DNA of 64,000 nt from Angiostrongylus vasorum (lineage: Eukaryota; Nematoda; Chromadorea; Rhabditida; Metastrongylidae), in NCBI GenBank assembly GCA_018806985.1, contig JADANN010000434.1:1302001-1366000 (forward strand), written 5' to 3'. Position 1 is the first letter of the stretch; each line of letters starts with the position of its first letter. Under the pieces are notes generated by a model. The model was given only the letters and a program-made list of their open reading frames with translations, had not been told where the DNA came from and searched no databases. A program made the translations under genes and the position numbers. Below are positions 48,901 to 59,996 of the stretch, piece by piece.

Positions 48901-51328
48901 TATTGAAGCGCTTGTTGTTGGGGCGCAATTGAAATGCGCATTGAAATCAAGATGTACTGTCCGTAAGCCCTGGAAAACACACGGTGTGCAGGTTTCCTGT
49001 GGTTATCGTTCTACTGCTCAATTCTTTACATATTTTCCTTGTCTATCTAGGTTCTAAGCGTCCTTTATATTCTTCTGCATATGTTCCATTGTTTTGGACA
49101 ACTCTTGTCTTTGATGAAAAAAAAACCTCATCCATTATCTAACCAGGTATTAGTGGCTTTCTGCATGGCTTTTGCGACATTTGAATGGTATTTTTGTTTA
49201 TTCCATATTTTTCAAATCCAGCTATTCCTCTCCATCGTCCAAAAACAAAAAATTGTTTTCGCAAGTATAGCGCATCCAGAACACCTATTCATGGCTTGAC
49301 CCCCTGAAAAAATCCGTGTTCGACAAGCTGTCGATCAACAGCAAACAGTCTGACAAAGAAGTTTATTGCTGCGAAGTATATCCGAAAGGAAGCGAGCACA
49401 TTGGAAATAGCACATATGGTCGGTAACTTGCATACTGGAATCAATGCGTGTTGTCCTGGAAGGGTTAAAGGTGGAAGTTATTCAGTATAGGTGAAATAAT
49501 GTGCTTAAAATAATGAATATTCAGGTACAACTTCAGCTACGAGTTCAGTCGTTTGCAGTTACCTAGCAATAAGATGGAGCTTGTTCAGTACTTTCCAGTT
49601 ACGTTACGTAGTGCACTGGACATGAAAGCTGTTTCTTGGTAAGGAGTGTTGGTGGGATTTATACTGTTACTGCATAACGAGCTTTTATTTTGTAGTGAGA
49701 CTCTGAGAGTGAGCACCTCTAATGTTGTTCTGTAGATGCAGTTATGTAATCGATTAAAATGTGTGCTAGTATAGTGCTGTAGACGTCGTGGTTTTCTCAA
49801 CCATTCAAAAACCAAGTTATTTCTTTCCACCATACTTATATACCTGACAAAACGAGGGTTTTTTTCTTCGGATTTGGCCCCCCCTTTCACGGCATTACTG
49901 TGTCGGGTGGCGCGTGTAGCGCAGTGCTCGCAGGCCCCTGCAACACACATGGGATCGGTCCCCCGCTCCCCAAGCTCACCAAGCTCTCCATCACACCATG
50001 GTCGACAAATTGGTACCAGATTTATCTGGGAGGACAGCAGCACTGGCTCGATACATCGGTAGGCCACCGCGAATCATTGTAAAGGCCAGATATGCATTCA
50101 ATCACCTCCAACGATGCTTCGTGAAGTCGAATGCATGGCACATCCCTCAGGAATTGATCGACGCCGAGGGCTTTGTCCTTTATTTGATTTACTGCGTTTG
50201 AAGTTGTATCTACAATGTAAATCATTTTACAGCTCACGTCGTTATGGTTTCGAGCTCACATCAGCCGAACTCAACGAATTCTGCGATCGTTTATCTGCCC
50301 TTCCTGTAGTGGATCGCGGTTCTTACGACAGAAATTCTCGTTTAGCTTTGTTGGTGAGATGCGACTGTTGTTCCACGTATTCTCTGTAAACATCGTACAA
50401 GTCAATGAGACATAAAGGCTTTTTCGATTGTAAAAGAGGAAAAATTAGGATGCTTTTCGTGTGAAATACGGAATGATTCTCATGATTCTGTACAATTAAG
50501 GAACTATGTTGAGATGATGTTAACTGTTTATTTACTGCCTACTACACTTTTTCACCGCAGGGTATTACGTGTGAAACAACCACAATGATGCTGAGATATT
50601 TGCAAAACTCCGGACCGCAGATGTCTGCGCTGGCGATCGAACGCGCTATCACCATTTCAGGTGGCTAACGCGTTCACCACCATATCAGACGGAAATAGAT
50701 TAATAAACAAAAAGTTAACATTGTGATTTCCACGGCAGCCTCGCTTAACTGAGTTCATTGCCGATTTGGGCTATCCAAATCAATTCCGTTGACTGATGAT
50801 TGCTGATGGAACTGACCAATAGAAAAAATAGCTGAGAAGAAAGCAAAACGAAGGACCCGCATGGTGTGGTAGTGAAAGCGTTAGCCCCCTGAAAGGGTAA
50901 TAGCGTGTTCGATCCCCAGCACAAACATTTGCTGTCTGGAGTTTTGCAAATATCTCAACATCATTGTAGTTATGTTGAGATATTTTCATTAGCATTATTT
51001 TTAATGCTGTTTTACAAGTGTTCAGGCACTATCCTGAATAGTCGTAACTTTCATTTTGCAGTATTCTTCTTCATAATGTAGTTGGATATCATGATCTCGA
51101 TTTTAGAGCAGTTGCTACGATATCTCAAAGCTGTCGCTCAATGGGAGTTTTGGAAATGTTCCAAGTAGCACACTCAGGAAAAGATTGATGGATTGTCTGA
51201 ATGGCAATGACTTTATCAAAAAGAGGAAGAAGCGGCGGTATAATTATACGGAGGAACCAGTAGACAAGAAACGGATAGAGTTCTATGACCAAATGATTGA
51301 GAAACTGAATCAGCTACTTAGTATTTAG
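39957..51328 (+). CDS. Large nuclear-type protein with degenerate AAA+ core (ATAD5/ELG1-like?)
   Basis: Proposed exons: 39957-40050, 40667-40731, 40795-40921, 41676-41752, 41946-42049, 42757-42865, 42959-43039, 44614-45121, 45715-45834, 46155-46274, 46854-46915, 46990-47096, 47990-48078, 49051-49090, 49525-49638, 50233-50353, 51107-51328. All phases agree and give about 719 residues. The start MKRAPKSKIPSLYHFWTS holds a PIP-box-like SLYHFW, and an acidic VITLSDSPLE follows. A strand-loop-helix, RCLILCENEHVSRVICESL, sits where a P-loop would be but lacks GxxGxGK[T/S]. IILVVDIDIPN resembles Walker B, and RLQVVVSMDRSDSYF a sensor-1 strand. Near the C-terminus YNFSYEFSRLQLPSNKMEL recalls the end of ATAD5, the PCNA-unloading clamp factor. 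That identity is inference. Weak donors follow exons 4, 6 and 14. Introns carry SINE-B, SINE-A, MITE-C and MITE-E insertions. Confidence 0.7.
40078..40475 (-). mobile_element. SINE-B copy in intron 1 of the large gene
   Basis: Tail TTGGATATTTGAATGGCC is at the left. A poly-G run (GGGGAGGGGGGGTGG) interrupts the body near 40385. Confidence 0.75.
42253..42645 (-). mobile_element. SINE-B copy in intron 5 of the large gene
   Basis: Tail TTGGATACTTGGATGACACG is at the left, and CCCAGCCACGATGAGGCGG at the far end. The copy has a short internal duplication (GGAACAGGGAACACC). Confidence 0.8.
43203..43590 (+). mobile_element. SINE-B copy in intron 7 of the large gene
   Basis: It starts CCTCATCGTGGCTGAGAGG and ends GGGCCATCCAAGTAAGTATC, with a doubled tail repeat. 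Confidence 0.8.
43780..44050 (-). mobile_element. SINE-A copy in intron 7 of the large gene
   Basis: Tail AGCTCTCGGCGTTGATCAAT; head CCACTACGCCACATGCGCC. A short AT repeat (TATGTGATTATATGATTATG) follows the head. Confidence 0.8.
44240..44535. mobile_element. MITE-E copy with near-perfect central palindrome
   Basis: The inner arms CAGAGAAAATTCTGAATGC and GCATTTTCTCTG pair, the next arms AGTTGACTGCG and CGCAGTCAACT pair, and the outer arms GCTGACGTTTCGGTGG and CCTCCGAAGCGTCAGC pair. It lies just upstream of the largest exon of the large gene. Confidence 0.8.
45435..45665. mobile_element. MITE-C relative in intron 8 of the large gene
   Basis: The ends AGGGATGCTGAGATGTGAGC and CATATCTCAGCATCCCTA are inverted. 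It groups with the copy at 29845 by its arm sequence. Confidence 0.65.
46350..46790. mobile_element. MITE-C copy in intron 10 of the large gene
   Basis: Both halves are present: CTACAATGATGCTGAGGC with CCGCAGGTATCCGTGG, and the reverse half ending GCCTCAGCATCATTGTGG. Confidence 0.7.
48340..48615 (-). mobile_element. SINE-A copy in intron 13 of the large gene
   Basis: Tail GAAGCTTTCGGCATTGTTC; head CCACTGCGCCGCACGCGC. It is well preserved. Confidence 0.8.
49909..50185 (+). mobile_element. SINE-A copy in intron 15 of the large gene
   Basis: The head GGCGCGTGTAGCGCAGTGC is intact at the A box. The tail ends about 50 bases before exon 16. Confidence 0.8.
50555..50985. mobile_element. MITE-C copy, full, in intron 16 of the large gene
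   Basis: The left end CGCAGGGTATTACGTGTG with CACAATGATGCTGAGAT is inverted against CTCAACATCATTGTAG on the right. Confidence 0.75.
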
Positions 51329-51759
51329 GAATTATGTTGGACGCAACTACTTCGTAGTAATCCATCTCATGGTTCTCTCATATTCGCTTCATACTTGGAC
51401 ATTTCAAGGTCTTAGTGGACCAAAGTTGATGTCGTTGCAGATCGGTGACTGTTGGTTGTTTCACAATATTTGAAAAAGATAGTAACTTCTTTAACCCTTT
51501 TTTCACGTAGATGTTGACAGGCAATTGTTGTTGTGACTCTTAAGTTTAATTCGGCTTCAGATTACTAAAAGGCGGTATTATTCTACAAATGTTGGTTCAG
51601 CACTAAGTTTGCGTTATTTTGTGTCACTTATTATTTAATGTCGTACCTTGCAGTTTTGTTACTAAGTATGAACGTATTAGATCTTCATCGAGCAACACTT
51701 TCGGTGAATTTTACGGCCACTCTCATAGCAACGTGCTCAGTATCCTATACAAATAATTT
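51329..51759. other. 3' flank of the large gene
   Basis: No clear AATAAA close to the stop was found, so the mRNA end is undefined. A short hydrophobic frame from 51638 is probably chance. Confidence 0.3.
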
Positions 51760-52030
51760 AATGCCTAGCGCAGCTGTTAGAAGCACCCTGCAGTACACAT
51801 GGCTTCGCTTCCGCACCGTAGGCTCACCAAGACCTCACTTCAACCAAGTTCTGCATACTGGTACCAGACTTATCTGGGAGGATAGCACCACTGTCTTGGT
51901 ACATCGGTAGGCCACCGCGAGTCATTGTAAAGGCCAGATATGCATTCAGACACCTCCAACGATGGTTAATGAAGTCGAATGCATGGCCCATCCCTCAAGG
52001 ATTGATCAACGCGACAGCTTTTAGCATTTT
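51760..52030 (+). mobile_element. SINE-A copy, head diverged
   Basis: ATGCCTAGCGCAGCTGTTAG replaces the usual A-box region; the body and tail are typical. Confidence 0.75.
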
Positions 52031-53358
52031 ATGGTGCTGGTTAATATTACCGTATCCATTGGTTGACTTAGGAGCAGGATTTCGCGGTTCTTCTGGATTT
52101 GCTTCCAGTCGTACTGATTCATATAAAATGGGTTCCCTCCACCATATTGGCAGGCCTCTTGCATACCGACTACCACTTCAAGTCGAAAACCTCTTTCTTG
52201 GACGAAACGTATCAGAAACCAACCCGAGTTTGGAACGACCTTCAGCGATTTCGTTGCTTCCAGAACTCTAGGATTTTTACGCAACTAGGGTACCTAAACG
52301 TGTTTATCGTTGGCCAAAAGGTATAGATCCTAATAGTTTTTATCCCGACTTGTCGGACAAATAGTGAGCTGAGATACGTCACTTTGAAGGTACGTGTTGA
52401 AATCGTCCATTATTTCCCAAACGAACTAATAGTAAATAGCGAAGGGATTCTGTACTAAAGATATGAGAATAATGGATTCCCTATGCATTAGTTTCTTCTG
52501 ACAAGTGTAATTAGACTGAAAAAAATCCCCCTCTTTGTAAATAGAAAGCACTGGTTTTCATTAGTTGCACTTTTGTAACCATCGTATGTTGACAAAAAAT
52601 AAAAGCTTGTCATCGTCCCAAACTGAAACTCAAATATCTCAGAAGTATAGCGAATGTGTAACTGTTGGAATTACCGTGATATTCGAAACCGTAACAGTTT
52701 ATCAGTTTTATAGCGGTAGTAGTGGCAAGTATGCAAATTCTAACCCGAGATTTGACCCTATCACCAACTTTTTCACACCTTACGCTATAAGGGTGACCGC
52801 ACGATGCACAGGTTACTGTACTGCGGCTAATTTACAATCACTCATTCTAATTTATTTAAAATGGTTCTCTTCAGTGTCGACGACAACCCACACAGACTGT
52901 TATTTGCTGTGCAACTACAGATCTAGAACAGTTCCCTTAGGCAAGAATCTTTGAGTTATGCCTTAGGCCGCAGGCAGCATAAAATTCGATGTGGTATCCG
53001 TGCAATAAAGAGAAAGCAAACATACCAGTGTGTGTCAATCAAGTAATCGGAATCGGTTTCACCCATGGGTGTTTCCTCAAGAAATCTTGGTGACGTACGC
53101 TTTCTCACTTTTCCACTGCTCATCTTAGAGATTCTCTCACTTCATTTGGCCATCTTCTTAAGTATTCACATCAGAATGCAAATGTTAAGAGCGAATAAAA
53201 TGCATTCCATGATCAGTTTGAAGAAGGTTTCATAGAAGACATTAGGAAATGTCAGTGTAGATGAATACCTGGGTAACTAAATTTCATGTCCTCACGCGTC
53301 GCATGGATCCAAAAAATCTCTGCGTTCCTCGCATTTCATTACCACTATCATTCTTGAG
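52031..53358. other. Intergenic region with one long open frame
   Basis: The frame at 52565-52954 on + is open for 129 codons with a small C-containing segment (TARCTGYCTAANLQS), but no ATG-proximal acceptor or splice partner is convincing. Overlapping frames at 52021-52326 exist on both strands. No repeat is recognised. Confidence 0.3.
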
Positions 53359-53635
53359 GGCGCGTGTGGCGCAGTGGTCGGAGGCGCACTGCAACACACA
53401 CGTGGAATCGATCCGCGCACTCGTGGCCCACCAATCCCCTCCATCCCTCCATCCTTCCGGGCTCGGCAAACTGGTACCAGACTTGTCTGCGAGGATAGCA
53501 GCACTGGTAGGCCACCGCGAATCATTGTAAAGGGCAGATATGCATTCAGTCATCTCCAAGCGATGCTTATTGAAGTAGAATGCATGGCGCATCCCTCAAG
53601 GACTGATCAACGCCGAGAGGTTTAGCTTTTTTTTT
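53359..53635 (+). mobile_element. SINE-A copy with clear A and B boxes
   Basis: TGGCGCAGTGG (53367-53377) and GGAATCGATCC (53404-53414) are spaced as in a tRNA gene. This is the best copy for defining the promoter of the family. Confidence 0.85.
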
Positions 53636-53929
53636 ATCATCCTTGTGAATTATAGGTTTCATGTGTATGTGGCTGTAGTAGAGGAGATGTATGTGCAGAC
53701 CGCTACTCATTCAAGTGTTCAATGTTGTCCTTGGGCCATCGTGCTTCGAGAGTACCAACCACTTTTCTTGTTGAAGGTTGCTCAATAAACAATCTATGTA
53801 AATTGTTCTATCGCACATAACAAGATCTTCCAATAAAGCAGGATTCCGATAACGACGTTGCTCCGGGGAAAAAAATCTAAAGTATAGCTAGGGTTATAGA
53901 AATCTATCCATAATACCACCTTCCCCTTG

Positions 53930-55100
53930 TTTTCACCTGTCTACTGCAAAAAAATTGTTCGACATCATCAAGATGGCCGCACTTTTTGGCGTTCGTCAAG
54001 TAAGGACCAAACCCGTTTTTTATTAGAGCGCTTGTCGACCACCGTGCCAACTGCGCTCGAAAATAAAGCTCGACCATCAAACGCTTCTAGTTTCTGTATA
54101 AAATGGGTCCGACCAGAGCATATCGTCTTCTGAAAGCTGTTCGATGCTACATAACGGTGGACACTGAAGCCACTCGACTGGGAAGAAGAGTAGATGAACA
54201 GTGATGGTAAATTCTTATTAAGCTTTGCTGATGGCATCGTCACCTTTTCGGCAAATAATAATGAAACAGGAAAGATGCTCAGAGAGCTCAACCAACTGGG
54301 AAGAAGTAATGGACTACGCAGAAACGATGGAAACAAATCGAGTTAGGTTGTTTGGCTGTCACATAGAGGGAGTAATTCTTACGACGTACACTCTTATGTG
54401 GTCGCCAACGTCAATGTATAACGAAAGTGCCATCGCCTGTGTTATTTAGATTGCTCAACATCATCGTCGTTATCGATCTCGTGAACTTCTGGAACTGTCC
54501 ATCCCGATGTGCGAGGCAGATGTCGCATCCATTCTAGAACTACGTATGGTAATTGTTATTCAGTATTGGAACCATTTTTTTCTCGTCATACCTTAGGCTC
54601 CATTTAGCTTTGGCTCTTCAAAGTTGAACCTTTTTTTATATTGTGTACTTTATGAGTTTGTGTTTGTGTCCATGCGCATATGATGTGTTTTTCTTCGTCT
54701 CACTTAGTCAATCCACCACAGCACTTTATGCAGATGATGAGCAGACTGACCTCTTAGCCATGTCAGAATAGATATGAACCCTCCTCAGAAACAGTCCACA
54801 CGAACAGCATGAGGTCGGACTGTATAGTTCAAGCCTTCGAAAAATATATGATATTCGAAATCAAGGGTAGTACACATCGAAAACTAGACAGGTGGGCGGG
54901 ACATGTGATGGTAAGTGTTCTTGGAAGATGTACGCAAAGAACAGTGGACTGAGCCCGAAGACTGAACTTTAGAGAAGAAGGTACCAATTTTGCACTTCTC
55001 TGTCATAAGTTCATCAAGATTCACTGAAACACGACGGTACTTGTGGTCAAGTGGTCTGATAAAATCAACCTCCTACTCCTTCATAGCTTTCCAATTCGCA
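53930..55100 (+). pseudogene. RTE reverse-transcriptase remnant
   Basis: FADGIVTFSANNNETGKML, at about 54225-54285, is the RT catalytic block, with the second aspartate of FADD lost. DRWAGHVM near 54890, then RTQRTVD-like sequence, represents the C-terminal domain. Frames shift repeatedly, so this is a dead fragment. Confidence 0.6.
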
Positions 55101-55930
55101 GCATAATGAATGTCACTAGTTCGAAAAGGCGGCGGTGCCGCTGACTGCATTTCCATGGTGGGAAGACGAACACGAACTGTGTTGGAAATGAGTTAAGAGT
55201 TTATAAGAACCTCACTTTACTTGTGCGGTGTTGTAGAGCGACATTTTTCGGCGTACTGAACAGTACGACGACCTCAGAATTGCTTCTATGAGCCACACTA
55301 ATCGGTCCATATAAAACTCTTCGAGACCACTTATGCACTTCAACTGATAATAACGTTCTCGAACTTCTGGTACATTTTCTTCTTCTTAAATTTGAAGCAA
55401 ATCTTCTTCCAGCGTTCTGTTATAAATTTCTACTTCTCAAATTTTAAGATAATCCATTAGTTAGGATAGACGTACGTCCGATAAAAAAACATAACCACAG
55501 AATTAAGTGGCAGACAAAAGCGTCGGGGAAGTAGTGAAGAACACGAAGAATATCCCACGCTATGCCTACTTCTTGGACTTCAGCGGCTCTTTTTACCCTG
55601 ACGTACACTTCTGTTCCGAGTTGCACCACAAACTACATCTAGTCGATCAATAGCAGAGCGGAATATAGAAGCTTTTTCAAAAGAAAGTAAACGACAAGTG
55701 CCTCGTTGTCACGAGTAATCTCACGCAACATTTTGGAATGTGTTTTAGCGTGAGAGAGACACATTATCCGACCACGTTAACCCTGTGCTGCTGGTCTCCA
55801 CATAGAATACTCAGTGGAAGAACTCCTAGAAAGTGGTGAGTGTGTGAAGAAACTGTTTCGTTTCCAATGCAATTGAAATTTGGGCTTCGTGGTTCTTCTG
55901 TTGATGCTCTGGGGGTGGTTTCTGGCTGGT
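55101..55930. other. No feature recognised
   Basis: No supported gene or repeat; short frames only (for example 55444-55629 on -). Confidence 0.3.
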
Positions 55931-55934
55931 CAGA

Positions 55935-56045
55935 TTGCAGTCAACTTGGCCTTTCCGCGCTCTATGGAAAGCGAAGTCCGTCGAAACGTCAGCTTCTCTG
56001 GATAAATAAATAACATATTAACAATCTTGTGTTTGCTAATCAAGA
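55935..56045. mobile_element. MITE-E arm
   Basis: GAAAGCGAAGTCCGTCGAAA and the following CGTCAGC, with AATCTTGTGTTTGCTAATC at the outer end, match one half of MITE-E. The partner half was not found. Confidence 0.5.
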
Positions 56046-56828
56046 CAAAAAAGGATTATTAGTCAATGGCGAGGTTAACAGAAAATGAGTCTCGGGAGGA
56101 AACAAGTATTAGTCATCTCGTTCCATTCCTTGACTAAACAAAATCCAGTGAAGAACTCTGGCACGCGTTGAATGAATTGAAACAGAACATGCGTCGTTTT
56201 TCTAATAGTACTGTTATATTTGCCAGCGTTCTTAGAAAGTTAGAAGTTTTCAATGATATTTCAAGGATGATTTGAATTTCTGAACTCAATACCTTATGGA
56301 ATATCCTTCCAAAAACATCGCTAAAATCTCAGGCCATCAAACATGCAATTTAAAAAATCTTTAGAATATCGCTTTATTCTAAAGGTACAAGTAAGATGCC
56401 ATGTAAGTCTGATGCCTATGTCACTTGCTACTCGTCTAAGAACGTGGTTCTTTTTATTAGACGTAAAGATCTAACAATGAAATCTGATTGTAATGACAGC
56501 ATCTACTAGAAGCCTGAAGGTAACATGTATTATTACAGGTCGTCGCTATTATTTTGACATCAGGAAACGTGCGCTCTTTGAAATTTTTCAAAAAATCTGC
56601 AATGATACTTGTGGACTGACGACTAAATCAGCGGCTCCTGTATGCACTTGGCGTCCGATTTTATGCCGTACTCACTATGAGTTGATATCAACTCATGTGG
56701 GCCTAGTTGCCCCTATAGCAAGTCATGTCCTTTGTTGCACTTTCGCTGCATAATTCAGCTTCTCCATGTGTGCTAGTATTTTTCATATTTCTCCATTCCG
56801 TACGAAATCCATGTTCCATCACAGTTAT
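56046..56828. other. No gene recognised
   Basis: An 86-codon + frame (56493-56753) has no supporting signals. Confidence 0.3.
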
Positions 56829-58250
56829 TTGGATACTTGGACGGTCCGTCTTCACGAGCTGTCCGGACCCCAGGACATATGCCATTCGTTCCGTTTTCTT
56901 GCAATCGTAGTCCATGGTGGTGATCTTGTTCGAGCATGGTAGCGCTTGCGAGTCTCATACCGTGATCTGTAAAACAGCTGCGGGTACAGCTGATTAGCTT
57001 TGTTTACGAACACGTCCGCCCAACGTTTAGGTGGTCGTCCTGGGAGACGTTTGCATTCTCGTGGAGTCCACTCTACAGTTCTTTTCGTCCATCTGTCCTC
57101 TGTTCTTCTCATTATGTGGTCAGCCCATCTATGTTTCGCTATCAATGTATATTCTCCTGGTTCCCGAAAATGGGACAGATTTCGAAGATGAGAGCTTTTA
57201 ATTCCAGCTTGAGAGTACCTGTTATATCCCAAAAGACATCGTTCAAGCACTCTGTGAGTACTGCGAAGCATTCTTGACGTAGTTGAGGTATCAACCCACT
57301 TCTCCGCAGCATAACAGAGCGCTGGGAGGACCGTAGAATCGAAGAGATGAGCGCAGATTTTCGGGTCCTTCAGTTGGTCAGTGGCTTCTTTGAGAGGCCC
57401 GAATGTGGCCCAAGCTGCTCTCCTTCTTCTATCTATTTCCTCCTTCATGTTGTTTTCCATGTTCATTGATCGCCCAAGGTATACGTACAAGGTGGTCTCT
57501 GCAATGAGAGAGCCATCCAATTAAATTTTTTCGCCTTCGCACCATGGGTTTTTTCATGAACTGGGTTTCCTTTCGATTTATGCGAAGTCCGATCTTTTTC
57601 CACACTTCGTTGAGCTCGTTGATCATCATCTCTGCTTCGCTAGTACTTCTTGAGAAGATGACAATGTCGCCGGCAAAACGAAGGTTTGATAGGAATTTTC
57701 CATCTATACGTATGCCTTTCTCATCCCAATCGAGTGACTTCATTATCCACAGCAGTGCCGCATTGAACAGCTTTGGCGATATTGTGTCGCCCTGTCGAAC
57801 CCTTTTTCCTATGGGTATAGTCAGAGGTCGATGGAAAAGCCGTATTTTCGTAGTGGAGTTCCGATAACAGTCGCACAGAGTTCTTATGTAGGACAGGTCC
57901 ACTCCTTGGTCGACGAGCGCTAATAAGACTGCATTTGCTTCGACATTGTCAAAAGCATTTTCATAGTCGACAAAAATTAGAACTAGTTCCAAGTGGCATT
58001 TCGGCCAAGCTTCGATGACACTAGACACAGTGATGTGGTCAGTTCAGCAAAATCCTTGTCGAAATCCTGCTTGTTCCATTGGTTGGGTATCATCCAAAGT
58101 TTTTGACATCCGCGATGGGATAATCTTCGTGCGCAGCTTCCAGAGTACACTCCACAGGCATATCGGACGATAGCTATGAAGATCCCTTCGGTCACCTTCC
58201 TTGGGCAAGATGACCGTGCGCGACGTCCCGCACTGGTCATGATCCATCAT
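56829..58250 (-). pseudogene. RTE-type retrotransposon, best-preserved copy, 5' truncated
   Basis: Read on -, the RT domain begins near LHSYRPICLWSVLWKLRTKI (58190-58130), continues with FVDYENAFDNVEANAVLLAL and RQGDTISPKLF, then the catalytic block RFAGDIVIF at about 57680-57655, where FADD has become FAGD. The C-terminal region includes DSTVLPALCYAAEKW and KHRWADHIMRRTEDRWTKR. Frameshifts near 58040 and near 57500 split it into three frames. It ends at the tail CCGTCCAAGTATCC (56829 side). No endonuclease domain remains. It is inactive by sequence. Confidence 0.85.
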
Positions 58251-58369
58251 AATGATAGGAAATAGAAAAGAAATCAGTTATAAGTCAAAGTTGATTTTTT
58301 ATGCTAACATGTAATGGGAGATGCTAATTTCGAAAACTTCCAATAATTTTTCGATACCTTCTTGGATTA

Positions 58370-58590
58370 TTAAGCTAACACAAGAATGGTTTTTAAAAAG
58401 TTTGTTCGACTAACCTTTCCACGTCTTCGTCTTCTTCTTCTTCAGAGCCGGGCTGATCCGAGACGACGAGCAGTGGAGCATCGGCCTGAACCAACACGGC
58501 TGTGAAGAATACAAAGATGTTGAAACGTTAGCCGAACGAACTTTTTTTTTAACCGTGTCAGCATATTAATCCAATAAGGTATTGGTTATT
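58370..58590. mobile_element. MITE-E copy adjoining the RTE
   Basis: Arms TAAGCTAACACAAGAATGG and AACCGTGTCAGCATATTAA are inverted at the ends, with CACGTCTTCGTCTTC inside. Confidence 0.7.
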
Positions 58591-59530
58591 AATGCCGAGC
58601 TTAAATAACAGTCGGTTGAAAAAAAAATCCGATAACTGAAGTATTTGAAGAATTGGGAGGTCGAGAAACCTTCAATGGAGACATTCCTCCTTTGCTCTAA
58701 AGCTAAGCGTAACTTTTCGTAAGTGTTACTTCATCTTTCATCTTTCACTTTCATCTTAAGTTTTACCTGGAACTCGACTCTGGGTAGGATGACAAACAAA
58801 GAAAGACGTGGAAAGCGCCCAAACGTTAGCCACAGCAAAGATTTGGTATCGTCCGCGTGTAAGCTCACGAATAGAACAAAATGCATAAAGAGAAATCAGA
58901 ACTTTTCACTTATGAGTCGAGAAACGTTCTAGAAGATCAGCCGTAACGGTGTATAAAGCCGTCACTTTCTTGATAGGATATTAACGTCCTCTTCTCTGCC
59001 ATTAACAGATTCTAACCAGAATAAGGGTTGAAATAAACATACATTGATGAATACTTGGCTATTTCACAGACAAATACTTTCGTTAGCTCCGACTATACAG
59101 CTCTGTTTCATCTCATCGTAGCGCAATAGTTTCCTTAAGTGTTGAGTTAAAGGGATCAAATACAGCAGAGTCACCTTCATACCCTCTTTAATCCAGTCGA
59201 TCCGCCAAATTTCACGTATGAGTGGAAGTTCACTCACATTGCTCTACAAGTGTGAACACGAAAGTGGCTGGAAACGAACGAAGACTGAACACGTACGTAC
59301 CAACAAGCTGGTTAGGATGAGCTATTTTATAGTGAGGTCTTAAGAATCGTATTTGTAAAACCGCGTTTCGCCCGAATTCACAAGCGAGATGAAAATTCAG
59401 GGTTTTTGTACTACCGTCTGATAAAGGGAATCAGAACGATTTCTGTGTAAAATATCGAAACTTTGGGAAAAATAAGTTTGCTTACACTAGGAGAAAAGGA
59501 GCTACGAACATAACTTTAACGAGCGAAATA
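58591..59530. other. No feature recognised
   Basis: Short frames only; no repeat family identified. Confidence 0.35.
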
Positions 59531-59534
59531 TCTT

Positions 59535-59912
59535 CTGCTAGGGACGGATAATACATTGGAAGTGATATCCGTCACCATAAGCATGGTGCTAGTTCGATTC
59601 CGCTCTGGGCCAACCAAGCCTCTCATCCCTCCGGGGTCGGGAAATTGGCACCGCACTTCTCTAGGAAAAAAATCACTCTCTGTAATCCAATTGAGAACGC
59701 TCCGGCCCGGCTATCTCAGGGCTCCAGAGAGAATTGCTCAACCGACATTCTACGACATTCAAGAAGAAATGAAGATCCTCAAGCAGCAACCGAAGCCACA
59801 CACAAGAATCTGGAACACCTTCGTGGTCGATGGATGCGAGGAAACGAACTGCATGTGAGAAGTGCTGGGATCCGCACAGTAGACGTGTAGACGGATCAAA
59901 TAAAAAAAAATT
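59535..59912 (+). mobile_element. SINE-F copy, near full length
   Basis: Head GACGGATAATACATTGG (A box worn) and AGTTCGATTCC (59591-59601); it ends GTAGACGTGTAGACGG. Confidence 0.8.
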
Positions 59913-59996
59913 GTTCTGCTTAAGCTCTAGTAAAAAACGGTATACTGTGCCCTACCAATGATTACGACGAATTATTTTACAATTTAAAAAGGTTTG

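Noticed and set aside
51060..51175. Earlier acceptors (TTTTGCAG or ATGTAG) for the last exon of the large gene
   Set aside because: Both lead to early stops. The acceptor at 51106 opens a lysine-rich, conserved-looking C-terminus in the right phase.
53360..53425. tRNA gene in the SINE-A heads
   Set aside because: A and B boxes are present but the stems do not form a proper cloverleaf and the sequence continues into the repeat body, so it is a SINE promoter and not a tRNA gene.
59541..59610. tRNA gene in the SINE-F head
   Set aside because: A box is damaged and the unit is repeated with an attached body.
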